Made by a program: the position numbers and the translations under genes | The notes under the pieces: model-generated | Databases searched by the model: none | What the model was told of the DNA's origin: nothing | What the model saw: only the letters and a program-made list of their open reading frames with translations | In this document: positions 55,637 through 64,000 of the stretch, in pieces | How positions within the stretch are numbered: the first letter of the stretch is position 1 | Layout of the letters: each line of letters begins with the position of its first letter | Source of the DNA: Nocardioides luteus | Lineage (GTDB): Bacteria; Actinomycetota; Actinomycetes; Propionibacteriales; Nocardioidaceae | Reading direction: 5' to 3' | Length of the DNA stretch: 64,000 nt | Assembly: GCF_015752315.1 (NCBI RefSeq) | Contig: NZ_JADOVJ010000001.1 | Location: 5,262,501 to 5,326,500 of the forward strand

Positions 55637-57727
55637 TCATTCGACGTTCTGGAGACGCGGCAGGATCCGGTCGAGCCACCTCGGCAGCCACCACGCACCG
55701 GCACCGAGGATACGCATCACGGCGGGCACCACCAGGCACCGCACCACGACCGCGTCGAGCAGCACCGCCACCGCCATCACGAAGCCCATCTCCTGCAGCA
55801 TCCGGTCCGGACTGAACCAGAAGGCTCCGAACACCACGACCATGATGGCACCGGCCGCGGTGATGACACCGCCGGTGTGCGCCAGGCCCTCCAGGACCGC
55901 CTCCTGCGCATCGCCGCTGCGCAGCCACTCCTCGCGCATCCGCGAGATCAGGAAGACCTCGTAGTCCATCGAGAGCCCGAAGACGATCGCGAAGGTCATC
56001 ACCGGCAGGAACGCCTCGATCGGACCGGGCTCGACCCCGAGCAGCCCCTCCTGGAAGACGTACGTCATCGCCCCCATCGAGGCGCCGATCGAGATCAGGT
56101 TGAGGACGGCTGCCTTGATCGCCACCGCGACGGAGCGGAAGACGCACATCAGCAGCAGCGCGGAGAGCCCGACCACGAGGCCGATGAAGAGCGGCAGCTT
56201 CTTCCCGACCGCGTCGGAGTAGTCGATCAGCGCCGCGGTCGAGCCGCCGACCAGGGCGTCGTCGCCGAGGTCCGCTCGCAGGTCCTTGACCAGCTCGGTG
56301 GTCTCGGCGTCCTGCGGGCCGGTCTCCGGGAAGGCGATGGAGGTGAACACCGCGCCGTCGGCCGACGGCTGCGGGGGCGTCACGGCAGCCACGCCGTCGT
56401 ACCCCTGGACCTTCTCGTACGCCGCGGCCGCCTGCCCCTGCGAGCCCTCGGTCATGATCACCAGGGGACCGTTGGCACCGGGACCGAACTTGTCGCTGAC
56501 CAGGTCGTAGGCCTTCCGCGTGGTCGAGGAGGGGTCGTCGTTGCCGGCATCGGCGAAACCGAGCTGGAGGCCGAGGACCGGGGTGGCCAGCGCGCCGAGG
56601 GCGACCAGGGAGACGAGCAGTGCGGCCCACGGGTGCCGCTGGACGCCGGAGGCCCAGGACCGCCAGCGCTGACCGGGCTCGCGACGGGATCGGGCGGCGT
56701 GGCGGCGTACGGACTTCTCCAGGCGCTTGCCGAACAGGGTCAGCAGCGACGGGAGCAGGGTGACCGCGGCGATCATGGTCATCAGGACGGTGAGCGCGAC
56801 GCCGAGCACGACCCCCTGGATCGAGGTCAGCCGCAGCACGTAGAGGCCGCAGAGCGCCAGGATCACGCTGACGCCGGCGAAGAGCACCGAGCGCCCGGCG
56901 GTGTCGATCGCGGTCGCGGTGGCGTCCTCGCGGGTGGCGCCGTGGAGCAGCTCGCTGCGGTAGCGCGAGAAGACCAGCAGCGCGTAGTCGATGCCCACAC
57001 CGAGCCCCACGATCATGAGCATCGGGGCGGTGTAGTCCGGGATCGTGGTGAGGTGGGAGAGCAGCGTGACCACGCCGAAGGTGGTGCCGACCGCGAAGAT
57101 CGCGGTGATCAGCGGCAGGCTCGCCGCCAGGAACGAGCCGAACATGAACAGCATGATCACCAGCGCGGCGAGCATGCCGATCCCCTCGGAGCTGCCGCCC
57201 TCGCCCTCGTTCACCTCGCGCATCGAGTCGCCGGCCATCTCGATCTGGAGATCGTCGGTCGCGGTCTCGTCCGCGATCTCGAGGAACGGCTCGTAGGCGC
57301 TGATCGGGAGCTCGCCGGGCTTGGCGTCCATCACGATGGTGACCAGCGCGGTCGTACCGTCCTCGCTCACCGACCCCCGCTGCGGGTCGGCGGCCTCGAC
57401 GGCCTCCACGTGCGGCACCTCGGCGAGCTCCGCGAGCAGGTCGTCGACAGCCTGCTGGTCGGTGTTCCAGCCACGCTCGTCGTGGATCACCGCGCGGATC
57501 TCGTCGCCCGTCGACCCGCCGTGCTTCGCCTGCAGGTCGGCCATCTCCTGCGACTGCGTGCCCGGGATGTCGAAGGAGTTGCGGTAGTCGTCGCCGATGC
57601 CCTGCGCGGCCGTGGTCACGCCGACGAGCACCACCACCCACAGCAGCAGCGCGGTCCAGTGGTGGCGTTGGGAGAAGGACGCCAGCCGCCGCAGCGGACT
57701 GGGTCTCGTGGTCGTCTGGATGGTCAT
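55637..57727 (-). CDS. MMPL-type RND exporter
   Basis: 696 residues from the second of two adjacent ATGs; AAGGAG lies 5 nt before it. There are about 12 membrane helices in two halves, with two external domains. Typical segments: MLMIVGLGVGIDYALLVFSR (containing the D-Y proton-relay pair), ATAIDTAGRSVLFAGVSVIL and FAIVFGLSMDYEVFLISRMR. Relatives export lipids or drugs. It is divergent from a PadR gene over an operator region, so it is likely repressed by PadR and induced by its substrate. Confidence 0.92.
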   Translation of the reverse strand: MTIQTTTRPSPLRRLASFSQRHHWTALLLWVVVLVGVTTAAQGIGDDYRNSFDIPGTQSQEMADLQAKHGGSTGDEIRAVIHDERGWNTDQQAVDDLLAELAEVPHVEAVEAADPQRGSVSEDGTTALVTIVMDAKPGELPISAYEPFLEIADETATDDLQIEMAGDSMREVNEGEGGSSEGIGMLAALVIMLFMFGSFLAASLPLITAIFAVGTTFGVVTLLSHLTTIPDYTAPMLMIVGLGVGIDYALLVFSRYRSELLHGATREDATATAIDTAGRSVLFAGVSVILALCGLYVLRLTSIQGVVLGVALTVLMTMIAAVTLLPSLLTLFGKRLEKSVRRHAARSRREPGQRWRSWASGVQRHPWAALLVSLVALGALATPVLGLQLGFADAGNDDPSSTTRKAYDLVSDKFGPGANGPLVIMTEGSQGQAAAAYEKVQGYDGVAAVTPPQPSADGAVFTSIAFPETGPQDAETTELVKDLRADLGDDALVGGSTAALIDYSDAVGKKLPLFIGLVVGLSALLLMCVFRSVAVAIKAAVLNLISIGASMGAMTYVFQEGLLGVEPGPIEAFLPVMTFAIVFGLSMDYEVFLISRMREEWLRSGDAQEAVLEGLAHTGGVITAAGAIMVVVFGAFWFSPDRMLQEMGFVMAVAVLLDAVVVRCLVVPAVMRILGAGAWWLPRWLDRILPRLQNVE

Positions 57728-57759
57728 CATGTCTCCTTGTCGGTGTTTGTCTGGCTACC

Positions 57760-57816
57760 TGTAGACAGACAACATGTATGGAGACAATGTACGACGGACT
57801 GTGTAGGCTGTCTACA
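57760..57816. promoter_or_regulatory. PadR/MMPL divergent operator
   Basis: TGTAGACAG (57760-57768) and CTGTCTACA (57808-57816) are perfect inverted repeats 39 bp apart; the right arm reaches the padR start codon. Between them, ACATGTATGGAG and ACAATGTAC form further half-sites. TAGGCT (57804-57809), 6 nt before the ATG, would give a leaderless padR transcript. Probable PadR binding region. Confidence 0.6.
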
Positions 57817-58136
57817 TGAAAGCCGACGCCCTCCGTGGCCACCTCGACTCGCTGATCCTGGCCGTCGTCGAGAAGCAGCCCCTTCACGGCTACGCGATCA
57901 TCGAGGCGCTCAGCGCTCGCAGCGGCGGTGAGCTCGACCTCCCCACCGGCACGATCTACCCGGCCCTGCGCCGCCTGGAGAAGGCCGGCTACCTCGACAG
58001 CTCATGGTCCGAGGTCGGCGGCCGCAAGCGCCGCACCTACGAGCTCTCCTCCGCCGGCCGCAACGCCCTCGCCGCCCACCGTCAGGAGTGGCGCACCTTC
58101 GCCAAGGTCGTCTCCGGCGTCCTCGGCGAAGCCTGA
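57816..58136 (+). CDS. PadR family transcriptional regulator
   Basis: 106 residues, the small PadR type: HLDSLILAVVEKQPLHGYAI (helix 1-2), ALSARSGGELDLPTGTIYPA, LRRLEKAGYLDSSWSEVGGR (recognition helix and wing) and a C-terminal dimer helix. It is divergent from the MMPL exporter and followed after 136 bp by a permease-prefix-domain protein, a usual partner of PadR genes. Confidence 0.92.
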   Translation: MKADALRGHLDSLILAVVEKQPLHGYAIIEALSARSGGELDLPTGTIYPALRRLEKAGYLDSSWSEVGGRKRRTYELSSAGRNALAAHRQEWRTFAKVVSGVLGEA

Positions 58137-58190
58137 CCCGCCGAGCCGTCACCCCGGTCGGCCGAGCCGTCACGTACGTCGGCCGAGTCG
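58137..58190. repeat. Imperfect CGGCCGAnnCGTCAC repeats, first block
   Basis: Three units of about 20 bp (CGCCGAGCCGTCAC, CGGCCGAGCCGTCAC, CGGCCGAGTCGGCAC) follow the padR stop. Related units occur after the next gene (58923-59015), so the repeats flank the permease gene. Confidence 0.6.
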
Positions 58191-58272
58191 GCACTTCTGG
58201 GGACCGAAACAGCAGTTGTGGCGAACCATTCAGGGGGTTCCCTGATGTGGCCGAGGCCGCTGGGGACAGAAG

Positions 58273-58920
58273 ATGGGGCGCATGAGCGCCGTCGACGTCT
58301 ACCTAGCAGACCTGCGTGCCGCGATCCCCGGCCCGAGCTGGACCCGGCGCGACCTCCTGCGCGAGGCCGGTGACCATCTCGAGGACGCGACCGAGGCCTA
58401 CACCGCGGCCGGCTACACGACCACCGAGGCGGAAGCCCTGGCGCTGCGCGACTTCGGCTCGGTCGACGACATCGCTCCCGGCTTCCGCGACACCGTCGCG
58501 ATCGGTGCCGCGCGACGTACCGCCCTCATGCTCGTCCTCGTCATGATCCCGCAGGCGTTCCTGTGGGACGACGGGATCGACCTGGGTTCGAGCGGGCAGC
58601 TGGCGGCTCCCGATGCCGGCCTGTTCAACGTGCTGGACACGATCATCGAGTACGTCGGCACGATCGGCGCGCTGGGCGCCGCCATCGCACTCGTGGTCAC
58701 CGCGATCGGTCAGCGGTGGCTCGCGGTCGGCCGGCGGACCGCACGCCTGGCCGCAGCCTGGGCCTTCGCCGTCGCGGTCGTGATCCCGGTCATCGGCCTC
58801 ACGATGCTGGCCCTCACCGGCAGCCTCACCGTGATCGTCGGGCTGGCCGCGATCGCCTTCATGGTGACCCCGTTCGCGCTGGTCGCCGCCTCGGCCCAGC
58901 GCACCCTCGCCGCCTGCTGA
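58273..58920 (+). CDS. Permease-prefix-domain membrane protein
   Basis: 215 residues (212 from an alternative ATG at 58282). The N-terminal 75 residues are soluble and helical (VDVYLADLRAAIPGPSWTRR; LREAGDHLEDATEAYTAAGY; EAEALALRDFGSVDDIAPGF), which is the permease prefix domain found next to PadR regulators. Four membrane helices follow. It may assist export or sense envelope state; the exact function is unknown. Confidence 0.75.
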   Translation: MGRMSAVDVYLADLRAAIPGPSWTRRDLLREAGDHLEDATEAYTAAGYTTTEAEALALRDFGSVDDIAPGFRDTVAIGAARRTALMLVLVMIPQAFLWDDGIDLGSSGQLAAPDAGLFNVLDTIIEYVGTIGALGAAIALVVTAIGQRWLAVGRRTARLAAAWAFAVAVVIPVIGLTMLALTGSLTVIVGLAAIAFMVTPFALVAASAQRTLAAC

Positions 58921-58922
58921 CC

Positions 58923-59015
58923 CACTGCCGAAGCGTCACTCAGGTCGGCCGAGACGTCACCGACGCGACCAGTCGGCCGACGCGCGTGACGCTTCGGCCG
59001 ACGGGGGCGACGTCT
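58923..59015. repeat. Imperfect CGGCCGAnnCGTCAC repeats, second block
   Basis: Four units (CTGCCGAAGCGTCAC, CGGCCGAGACGTCAC, CGGCCGACGCGCGTGAC, CGGCCGACGGGGGCGAC) stand between the permease gene and the helicase gene, up to its stop. They match the block at 58137. Some units are close to inverted copies (CGTCAC/GTGACG), so hairpins are possible. Confidence 0.6.
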
Positions 59016-59019
59016 CGGG

Positions 59020-60867
59020 TCAGTCGAACTTGCGCTTCTGGCGCGGCTTGCGGGGCCGGTCACCGGCCTCGGGCGCACCGCGGCGCGACCCCTGGCTCCG
59101 GTCGAAGCGACCACCCGAGCGACGCACGGGGCCGCCACCGGAGTCCTCGGAGAGCTCGATGAGCTTGCCGGAGATGCGGGTCGACTCGAGGGCCTTCCAG
59201 GTCTCGGGAGCCAGGTCCGCGGGCAGCTCGACGAGCGAGAAGTCGTTGCGGATGGAGATGTTGCCGAAGTCGGCGCGGCGCAGGCCACCCTCGTTGGCGA
59301 TGGCGCCGACGATCTGGCGCGGCTCGACGCGGTGACGCTTGCCCACCTGGATCTTGTACGTCGCCAGCGGCTGCCCGTTGCCACGCGACCGCGACGTCTC
59401 GCGACGCTCACCGCCTCGCTCGCCCCCGCGGTCGTCGCGGTCGCGACGGCCCCGGCGCTCCTCGTAGGCAGGCTTCTCGGGCTCCGGCTCCAGGAGCAGC
59501 GGCTCCTCGCCGTGGAGCACCGCGGCCAGCGCGGCGGCGACGTCGACCTCGGGGACGTCGTGCTCGTCGACGTAGTGACGCACCACGTCGCGGAAGAACT
59601 CGATCTTCTCGCCCTCCTGGAGCGCGGCGGTGATGCCGTCGTCGAAGCGGGAGAGGCGGGTCGCGTTGACCTCGTCGACCGAGGGCAGCTGCATCTGCAC
59701 CGGCTGGGCCTTGGTGTGCTTCTCGATCGCACGCAGCAGCCACCGCTCGCGCGGGGTGACGAAGGAGATCGCGTCACCGGTGCGGCCGGCGCGGCCGGTG
59801 CGACCGATGCGGTGGACGTAGGCCTCGACGTCGGTCGGCAGGTCGTAGTTGACGACGTGCGAGATCCGCTCGACGTCCAGACCACGGGCCGCGACGTCGG
59901 TCGCGACCAGGATGTCGAGCGAGCCGTCCTTGAGCTGGTTGACGGTCTTCTCGCGCTGGGCCTGGGCGATGTCGCCGTTGATCGCGGTCGCGGCGAAGCC
60001 ACGCGCACGCAGCTTCTCGGCCAGCGACTCGGTCTCGGACTTCGTGCGCGTGAAGACGATCATGCCCTCGAAGTTCTCGACCTCGAGGATGCGCGTGAGC
60101 GCGTCGACCTTCTGGGGGTAGGACACCATCAGGTAGCGCTGGGTGATGTTGGTGTTGGTCTGCGTCTTCGCCTTGACCGAGATCTCCTCGGCGTCGCGCA
60201 GGTACTTCTTCGAGAGCCGGCGGATCTGGGCCGGCATGGTCGCGGAGAAGAGCGCGACCTGCTTGTCCTCGGGGGTCTCGGCGAGGATCGTCTCGACGTC
60301 CTCCGCGAAGCCCATGTTGAGCATCTCGTCGGCCTCGTCGAGCACCAGGAAGCGCAGCTGGGACAGGTCCAGCGTGCCCTTCTCCAGGTGGTCCATGATC
60401 CGGCCGGGGGTGCCGACGACGACGTGGACGCCGCGGCGGAGCGCGGTCAGCTGCGGGCCGTAGCCCTGGCCGCCGTAGACCGGCAGGATGCGTACGCCGT
60501 CGAGGTTGGACGCGTAGCGCTCGAACGCCTCGCACACCTGCAGGGCGAGCTCACGCGTCGGCGCGAGCACCAGCGCCTGCGGCGCATTCTGGTAGACGTC
60601 GAGGTTGGAGAGCACCGGCAGCGCGAACGCGGCGGTCTTCCCGGTGCCGGTCTGTGCGAGACCGACGACGTCACGCCCCTGGAGCAGCGTGGGGATGGTC
60701 GCGGCCTGGATCGCGCTCGGCGTCTCGTAACCGAGGGCCTTCACGGCCTCGAGAACGCCCGCGGACAGACCGAGTGAGTCGAAGGTCGGACCCTGATCTG
60801 CCTCCACGATCGGCTCCTCGGTCGCGGGAGTGGTGGATACGGCAGAATCAGCGTCGGTGCTCACCAT
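59020..60867 (-). CDS. DEAD-box RNA helicase
   Basis: 615 residues. Motifs: Q motif (FDSLGLSAGVLEAVKALGYE), AQTGTGKT (71-78), PTRELALQ, TPGRIMD, DEAD (177-180), SAT (208-210) and the second-domain HRIGRTGRAGRTG. After residue 480 comes an Arg/Gly/Glu-rich linker, then a DbpA-like RNA-binding domain (RHRVEPRQIVGAIANEGGLR; FGNISIRNDFSLVELPADLA) and a basic tail. This is the DeaD/CsdA type, acting in ribosome assembly, RNA decay and cold adaptation. Confidence 0.95.
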   Translation of the reverse strand: MVSTDADSAVSTTPATEEPIVEADQGPTFDSLGLSAGVLEAVKALGYETPSAIQAATIPTLLQGRDVVGLAQTGTGKTAAFALPVLSNLDVYQNAPQALVLAPTRELALQVCEAFERYASNLDGVRILPVYGGQGYGPQLTALRRGVHVVVGTPGRIMDHLEKGTLDLSQLRFLVLDEADEMLNMGFAEDVETILAETPEDKQVALFSATMPAQIRRLSKKYLRDAEEISVKAKTQTNTNITQRYLMVSYPQKVDALTRILEVENFEGMIVFTRTKSETESLAEKLRARGFAATAINGDIAQAQREKTVNQLKDGSLDILVATDVAARGLDVERISHVVNYDLPTDVEAYVHRIGRTGRAGRTGDAISFVTPRERWLLRAIEKHTKAQPVQMQLPSVDEVNATRLSRFDDGITAALQEGEKIEFFRDVVRHYVDEHDVPEVDVAAALAAVLHGEEPLLLEPEPEKPAYEERRGRRDRDDRGGERGGERRETSRSRGNGQPLATYKIQVGKRHRVEPRQIVGAIANEGGLRRADFGNISIRNDFSLVELPADLAPETWKALESTRISGKLIELSEDSGGGPVRRSGGRFDRSQGSRRGAPEAGDRPRKPRQKRKFD

Positions 60868-60926
60868 CCAACGGTAGGCCCTTATAGCACGATCTCGACA
60901 TTCCTCGGCGCGGTGGTCCCCGTCAC

Positions 60927-61733
60927 TCAGGAGACGATGACCTCGTCGCCGACCGCGATCTCACCGGGGTGGACGACGCCGAGGTGCACCGCCGCCCAGG
61001 TCTTGCCGTCCCACCTCCGATGGACCGCGAGCGTACGCAGCGGCTCCTTGCTCTTCTCCAGCGTCACCGGATCGATGGTGGTCATCACGCATCGCGGGAC
61101 CGCCGAGACCACCCGGAACCGGACCGGTCCGATGGCGATCTCCTTCCACCCGTCCTCCGCGAACGCCTCCTCGGCACCCTCGACCAGGAGACTGGGCCGG
61201 AACCGCTGCGCGGTGATCCTCACCTCGCTCCAGGAGTCGATCGCGGCGACCGAGGCGTCCGTGATCAGCGAGACCGCGGAGTCGTCCTGGAAGGCGGCGT
61301 GGTCGGAGGCACCGAACCCGTCCTCGGCGTCGAGCACTCGGCGGAACGGGTCGTGGCACCACACCAGCGACAGGTCGTCGCGGCCGAGGACGCGGCGCAG
61401 CCACGTATCGGCCTCCGGACCGGCCGGACGCACACGCATCCTCGGACGGTTGAACATCTGCACGTCGCGTACGCCCTCGCTCGGGAGCGCGAGCTCGATC
61501 GCCTCGTGCCCGGGCGCGCTCAGCCGCAGATCTGCCCCGCCGCCCGTCGCCGGGGTGTCGGCGACGACGGTGAAGAGCTCGCGGACCTCCCGCGCGGAGA
61601 CGAGCTTCCCCTCACCGTCGACGACCATCCACTCCCGGTCCCCGACGAGCCCCGCCCTGCCGACGTACGCCTCCTGCACCGGCCTGATCGCCGTCGACTT
61701 CACCGGATGGAGATTGATACCCGCCAGACGCAT
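60927..61733 (-). CDS. MOSC domain protein
   Basis: 268 residues from ATG 61733; an ATG at 61763 would add ten residues and overlap the glmS end. The N-terminal MOSC_N barrel (MRLAGINLHPVKSTAIRPVQ; GLVGDREWMVVDGEGKLVSA) and the C-terminal MOSC domain (RFRPSLLVEGAEEAFAEDGW; SAVPRCVMTTIDPVTLEKSK, with the conserved Cys that binds the molybdenum cofactor sulfur) match the YcbX/mARC type. These reduce N-hydroxylated compounds or carry sulfur. It is 22 bp downstream of glmS. Confidence 0.88.
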   Translation of the reverse strand: MRLAGINLHPVKSTAIRPVQEAYVGRAGLVGDREWMVVDGEGKLVSAREVRELFTVVADTPATGGGADLRLSAPGHEAIELALPSEGVRDVQMFNRPRMRVRPAGPEADTWLRRVLGRDDLSLVWCHDPFRRVLDAEDGFGASDHAAFQDDSAVSLITDASVAAIDSWSEVRITAQRFRPSLLVEGAEEAFAEDGWKEIAIGPVRFRVVSAVPRCVMTTIDPVTLEKSKEPLRTLAVHRRWDGKTWAAVHLGVVHPGEIAVGDEVIVS

Positions 61734-61755
61734 GGCCCGATTCAACCGCTCCCCA

Positions 61756-63579
61756 CTACTCAACGGTTACCGATTTTGCGAGGTTGCGCGGCTTGTCGAC
61801 ATCGTGGCCGAGGGCCTTGGCGGCATGGAAGGCGATCAGCTGGAGCGGGATGGTCAGCAGGATCGGGTCGAGCTCGACCTCGTTCTTCGGTACGTCGACC
61901 CGCAGTGCGTCGAGCTCGCCGAGGTCGACCTCGGGGTGGGTGACGACGACCAGCGGCCCGCGGCGGGCGCTGATCTCGTGCAGGGCGGCGACGTTGCGGT
62001 CGGTCAGCTCGTCCTGGGGGACGATCGCGACCGTCGGCACGGACTCCGAGATCAGCGCGAGCGGGCCGTGCTTGAGCTCCGAGGTCTGGTACGCCTCGGC
62101 GTGCCGGTAGGAGATCTCCTTCAGCTTCTGCGCGCCTTCGCGGGCGACCGGGTAGCCGCGTACGCGACCGACGAAGAACATCGACTCGGCCTCGGCCAGG
62201 CGCGCCGCGACCTCCTCGAGGTGGGACTCGCTCTTCAGGATCTCCTCGATCTGGGTCGGCAGTGCCTGCAGGCCGGCGATGAGCCGCTTCCCGTCCGCGA
62301 TCGAGAGGTCGCGAACCCGGCCGAGCTGGAGCGCCAGCAGGGAGAACGCGACGTACATGTTGGTCAGGGCCTTGGTCGAGGCGACCGCGATCTCCGGGCC
62401 GGCGTGCAGGTAGATGCCGCCGTCGACGGCGCGCGCGATCGCCGAGCCGACGACGTTGACGACGCCCAGCACCCGGCCGCCCTTGCGCTTGATCTCCTGG
62501 ACGGCGAGCAGGGTGTCGATGGTCTCGCCGGACTGGGAGACGACGACATAGAGGGTGTCGGGCTCGATGATCGGGTTGCGGTAGCGGAACTCCGACGCCG
62601 CCTCGGCGTCGGCGGGGATCCGGGCCAGCTCCTCGATCAGCCCCGCGCCCATCTGACCGACGTAGTAGGCCGAACCGCAGCCGAGGATCTTCACCCGGCG
62701 GATCGCGCGCAGCTCGCGGGGATCGAGGTTGAGCCCGCCGAGGTGAGCCGTCCCGAACCGCTCGTCGAGCCGGCCGCGGAGCGCGCGCTCGACCGAGGAC
62801 GGCTGCTCGAGGATCTCGGTGAACATCCGCGGCTCGTCGGCGAGCTCGCCGTACTCGTACGCCGACGGGTCCACGTCGACCTCACGGGCCGTCGTGGTGG
62901 TCGTCGTGAGGTCCTGGCGGAAGGTCGTGAAGCCGGTCGCGGTGACGGTCGCCAGCTCGCCGTCGTCGAGGTGGGCGACGGTGGTGGTGTGGCGTACGAC
63001 CGCGGCCAGATCGGACGCGACGTACATCTCCCCGTCGCCGACACCCACGATCAGCGGCGAGCCGTTGCGAGCCACGACCATGCGGTCGGGGAAGTCGGCG
63101 TGCACGACGGCCAGCCCCCAGGTGCCCTCCACCTGGGAGAGCGCGTCGACGACCTTCGCCTCCAGATTGTCTGCAGTCGACAATCCGATGAGGTGCGCGA
63201 AGACCTCGGTGTCGGTGTCGCTGACCAGCTCGACGCCCGCCTCGGTGAGGCGCTCCCGCAACGAGGCGGCGTTGTCGACAATCCCGTTGTGGACAACCGC
63301 CACCCGCCCGTCGGCGGAGACGTGCGGGTGAGCGTTGGTGTCGTTGGCGGGGCCATGGGTGGCCCACCGGGTGTGCCCGATCCCGACCTTGCCGGCGAAC
63401 CGCTTCGGGAGGGCATCGACCAGGTCGCGTACGCGCCCGGCCTTCTTCACCACCTGCAGCCTGCTGCCCAGCACCGCGACGCCCGCCGAGTCATACCCGC
63501 GGTGCTCGAGCCGGGCCAACCCCTCGGTGAGCAGGCCGGCAGCCTGCTGGGGTCCGATGTAGCCGACGATTCCGCACAT
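61756..63579 (-). CDS. glmS: Glutamine-fructose-6-phosphate aminotransferase
   Basis: 607 residues, the full family length. The N-terminal glutaminase starts with the catalytic Cys2 (MCGIVGYIGPQQAAG) and has GHTRWATHGPANDTNAHPH. Two sugar-isomerase domains follow (ILGCGSAYYVGQMGAGLIEE; SQSGETIDTLLAVQEIKRKG; KEISYRHAEAYQTSELKHGP), ending in PRNLAKSVTVE. It makes glucosamine-6-phosphate, the entry to cell-wall amino sugars. No glmS ribozyme-like sequence is seen upstream, as expected for actinobacteria. Confidence 0.97.
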   Translation of the reverse strand: MCGIVGYIGPQQAAGLLTEGLARLEHRGYDSAGVAVLGSRLQVVKKAGRVRDLVDALPKRFAGKVGIGHTRWATHGPANDTNAHPHVSADGRVAVVHNGIVDNAASLRERLTEAGVELVSDTDTEVFAHLIGLSTADNLEAKVVDALSQVEGTWGLAVVHADFPDRMVVARNGSPLIVGVGDGEMYVASDLAAVVRHTTTVAHLDDGELATVTATGFTTFRQDLTTTTTTAREVDVDPSAYEYGELADEPRMFTEILEQPSSVERALRGRLDERFGTAHLGGLNLDPRELRAIRRVKILGCGSAYYVGQMGAGLIEELARIPADAEAASEFRYRNPIIEPDTLYVVVSQSGETIDTLLAVQEIKRKGGRVLGVVNVVGSAIARAVDGGIYLHAGPEIAVASTKALTNMYVAFSLLALQLGRVRDLSIADGKRLIAGLQALPTQIEEILKSESHLEEVAARLAEAESMFFVGRVRGYPVAREGAQKLKEISYRHAEAYQTSELKHGPLALISESVPTVAIVPQDELTDRNVAALHEISARRGPLVVVTHPEVDLGELDALRVDVPKNEVELDPILLTIPLQLIAFHAAKALGHDVDKPRNLAKSVTVE

Positions 63580-63594
63580 GTGTCCTTGTCCGTC

Positions 63595-63858
63595 CTATCC
63601 GTAGATGAGCCGTCGCAGCTGCCGCTCGGTCAGCCGCGGCGCGGCAACGACCCGCGCCCGCAGCTCCTCGGCCAGCTGCGCGAAGATCGCGTCGTTCTTC
63701 GCGCCGTAGGTCTTCAGCTGCGCATGCCGGCGGCGTACGTACGTCTCGACCGGTTCGTCGAAGTACGCCACCACGTCCTCGACCACCCGCGCCGCCTCCG
63801 CGGACGAGAGCCCGGTGGTCGCGACCAGGTGGTCGATCAGGGGTTCCTCGGCACTCAC
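63595..63858 (-). CDS. Small conserved actinobacterial protein
   Basis: 87 residues from GTG 63858 (GGTGGG upstream; an ATG at 63888 is possible). Helical, with PLIDHLVATTGLSSAEAARV, EDVVAYFDEPVETYVRRRHA and the ending ERQLRRLIYG. It resembles a widespread actinobacterial hypothetical protein; function unknown. It lies 15 bp before the glmS start on the same strand and may be co-transcribed. Confidence 0.65.
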   Translation of the reverse strand: MSAEEPLIDHLVATTGLSSAEAARVVEDVVAYFDEPVETYVRRRHAQLKTYGAKNDAIFAQLAEELRARVVAAPRLTERQLRRLIYG

Positions 63859-63895
63859 CCCACCAACTGTGGGGCACACCCGAGACAACGAGCAA

Positions 63896-63921
63896 GTTTC
63901 TGCCCGATTTCGGGCAGAAAC
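63896..63921. terminator. Hairpin at window end
   Basis: GTTTCTGCCCG (63896-63906) and CGGGCAGAAAC (63911-63921) pair perfectly with a 4-nt loop ATTT. It probably ends a gene that lies beyond the window edge, or acts as a regulatory hairpin upstream of the gene at 63595. Confidence 0.55.
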
Positions 63922-64000
63922 AGGCGATTGGTCATCAGGTGGGGCGGCGGTCGCTCAGATCGCCCATTCCGATGCCCCCAGGTGGAGCGGGCCACACCAT

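Noticed and set aside
61756..63600. glmS ribozyme upstream of glmS
   Set aside because: The space upstream holds a small gene 15 bp away and no ribozyme-like core; the ribozyme is a Firmicutes feature.

Overview
The window is high-GC DNA from an actinobacterium. The mix of genes (EthA-like monooxygenase beside a TetR regulator, long PutA, 482-residue GAPDH, PASTA-less Ser/Thr kinase, PadR-linked permease, many GTG starts and GTGA/ATGA overlaps) fits the Propionibacteriales, probably a Nocardioidaceae such as Nocardioides. That placement is inference; no rRNA or tRNA lies in the window to confirm it.

Layout. (1) 1-5600 is ordinary chromosome: a MerR regulator divergent from an acyl-CoA dehydrogenase, a broken GNAT gene, proC, a secreted metal-dependent amidohydrolase, and DoxX. 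(2) 5.6-28.5 kb is accessory DNA. It opens with a DUF4326 gene broken by a 17-base G tract, orphan genes, a 7-bp tandem repeat and an integrase scrap. Then comes a compact catabolic cluster (8.2-17.0 kb): YciI-like protein, hotdog thioesterase, MFS importer, flavin reductase, LLM-class flavin monooxygenase, MarR regulator, acyl-CoA ligase, a divergent HMG-CoA-lyase-family protein and an Ldh-family dehydrogenase. Five copies of the palindrome AGCATGCT sit at its promoters and define a probable MarR regulon. The substrate is unknown. (3) 17.3-28.5 kb looks like a plasmid backbone remnant: an extra ssb, DUF932, small accessory genes, a regulator or initiator with a LuxR helix-turn-helix, a GNAT carrying a zinc finger, a three-gene sensor/membrane operon, and a partition pair whose ParA is reduced to its last 60 residues. 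Three long nested hairpins lie upstream of ssb, DUF932 and a 114-residue gene; they are the most unusual feature of the window.

(4) 28.6 kb to the end is mainly chromosome again: putA with a divergent LysR gene, an EthR/EthA-like pair, a membrane-anchored surface protein, a CaiB-type CoA transferase/racemase, a Ser/Thr kinase, GAPDH, an AbiE-type toxin-antitoxin pair with an operator array, a polar amino-acid ABC importer, a FadH-like reductase, HIT protein, a degenerate GH1 glycosidase back to back with a pirin, an NfeD/flotillin pair, a candidate small RNA, a lipoprotein-type penicillin-binding protein, an SGNH lipase, an MMPL exporter divergent from its PadR regulator, a DEAD-box helicase, a MOSC protein, glmS and a small conserved protein.

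Start sites were chosen by ribosome-binding sequence and by where family similarity begins; several genes appear to be leaderless (ATG about 7 nt after a -10 box).
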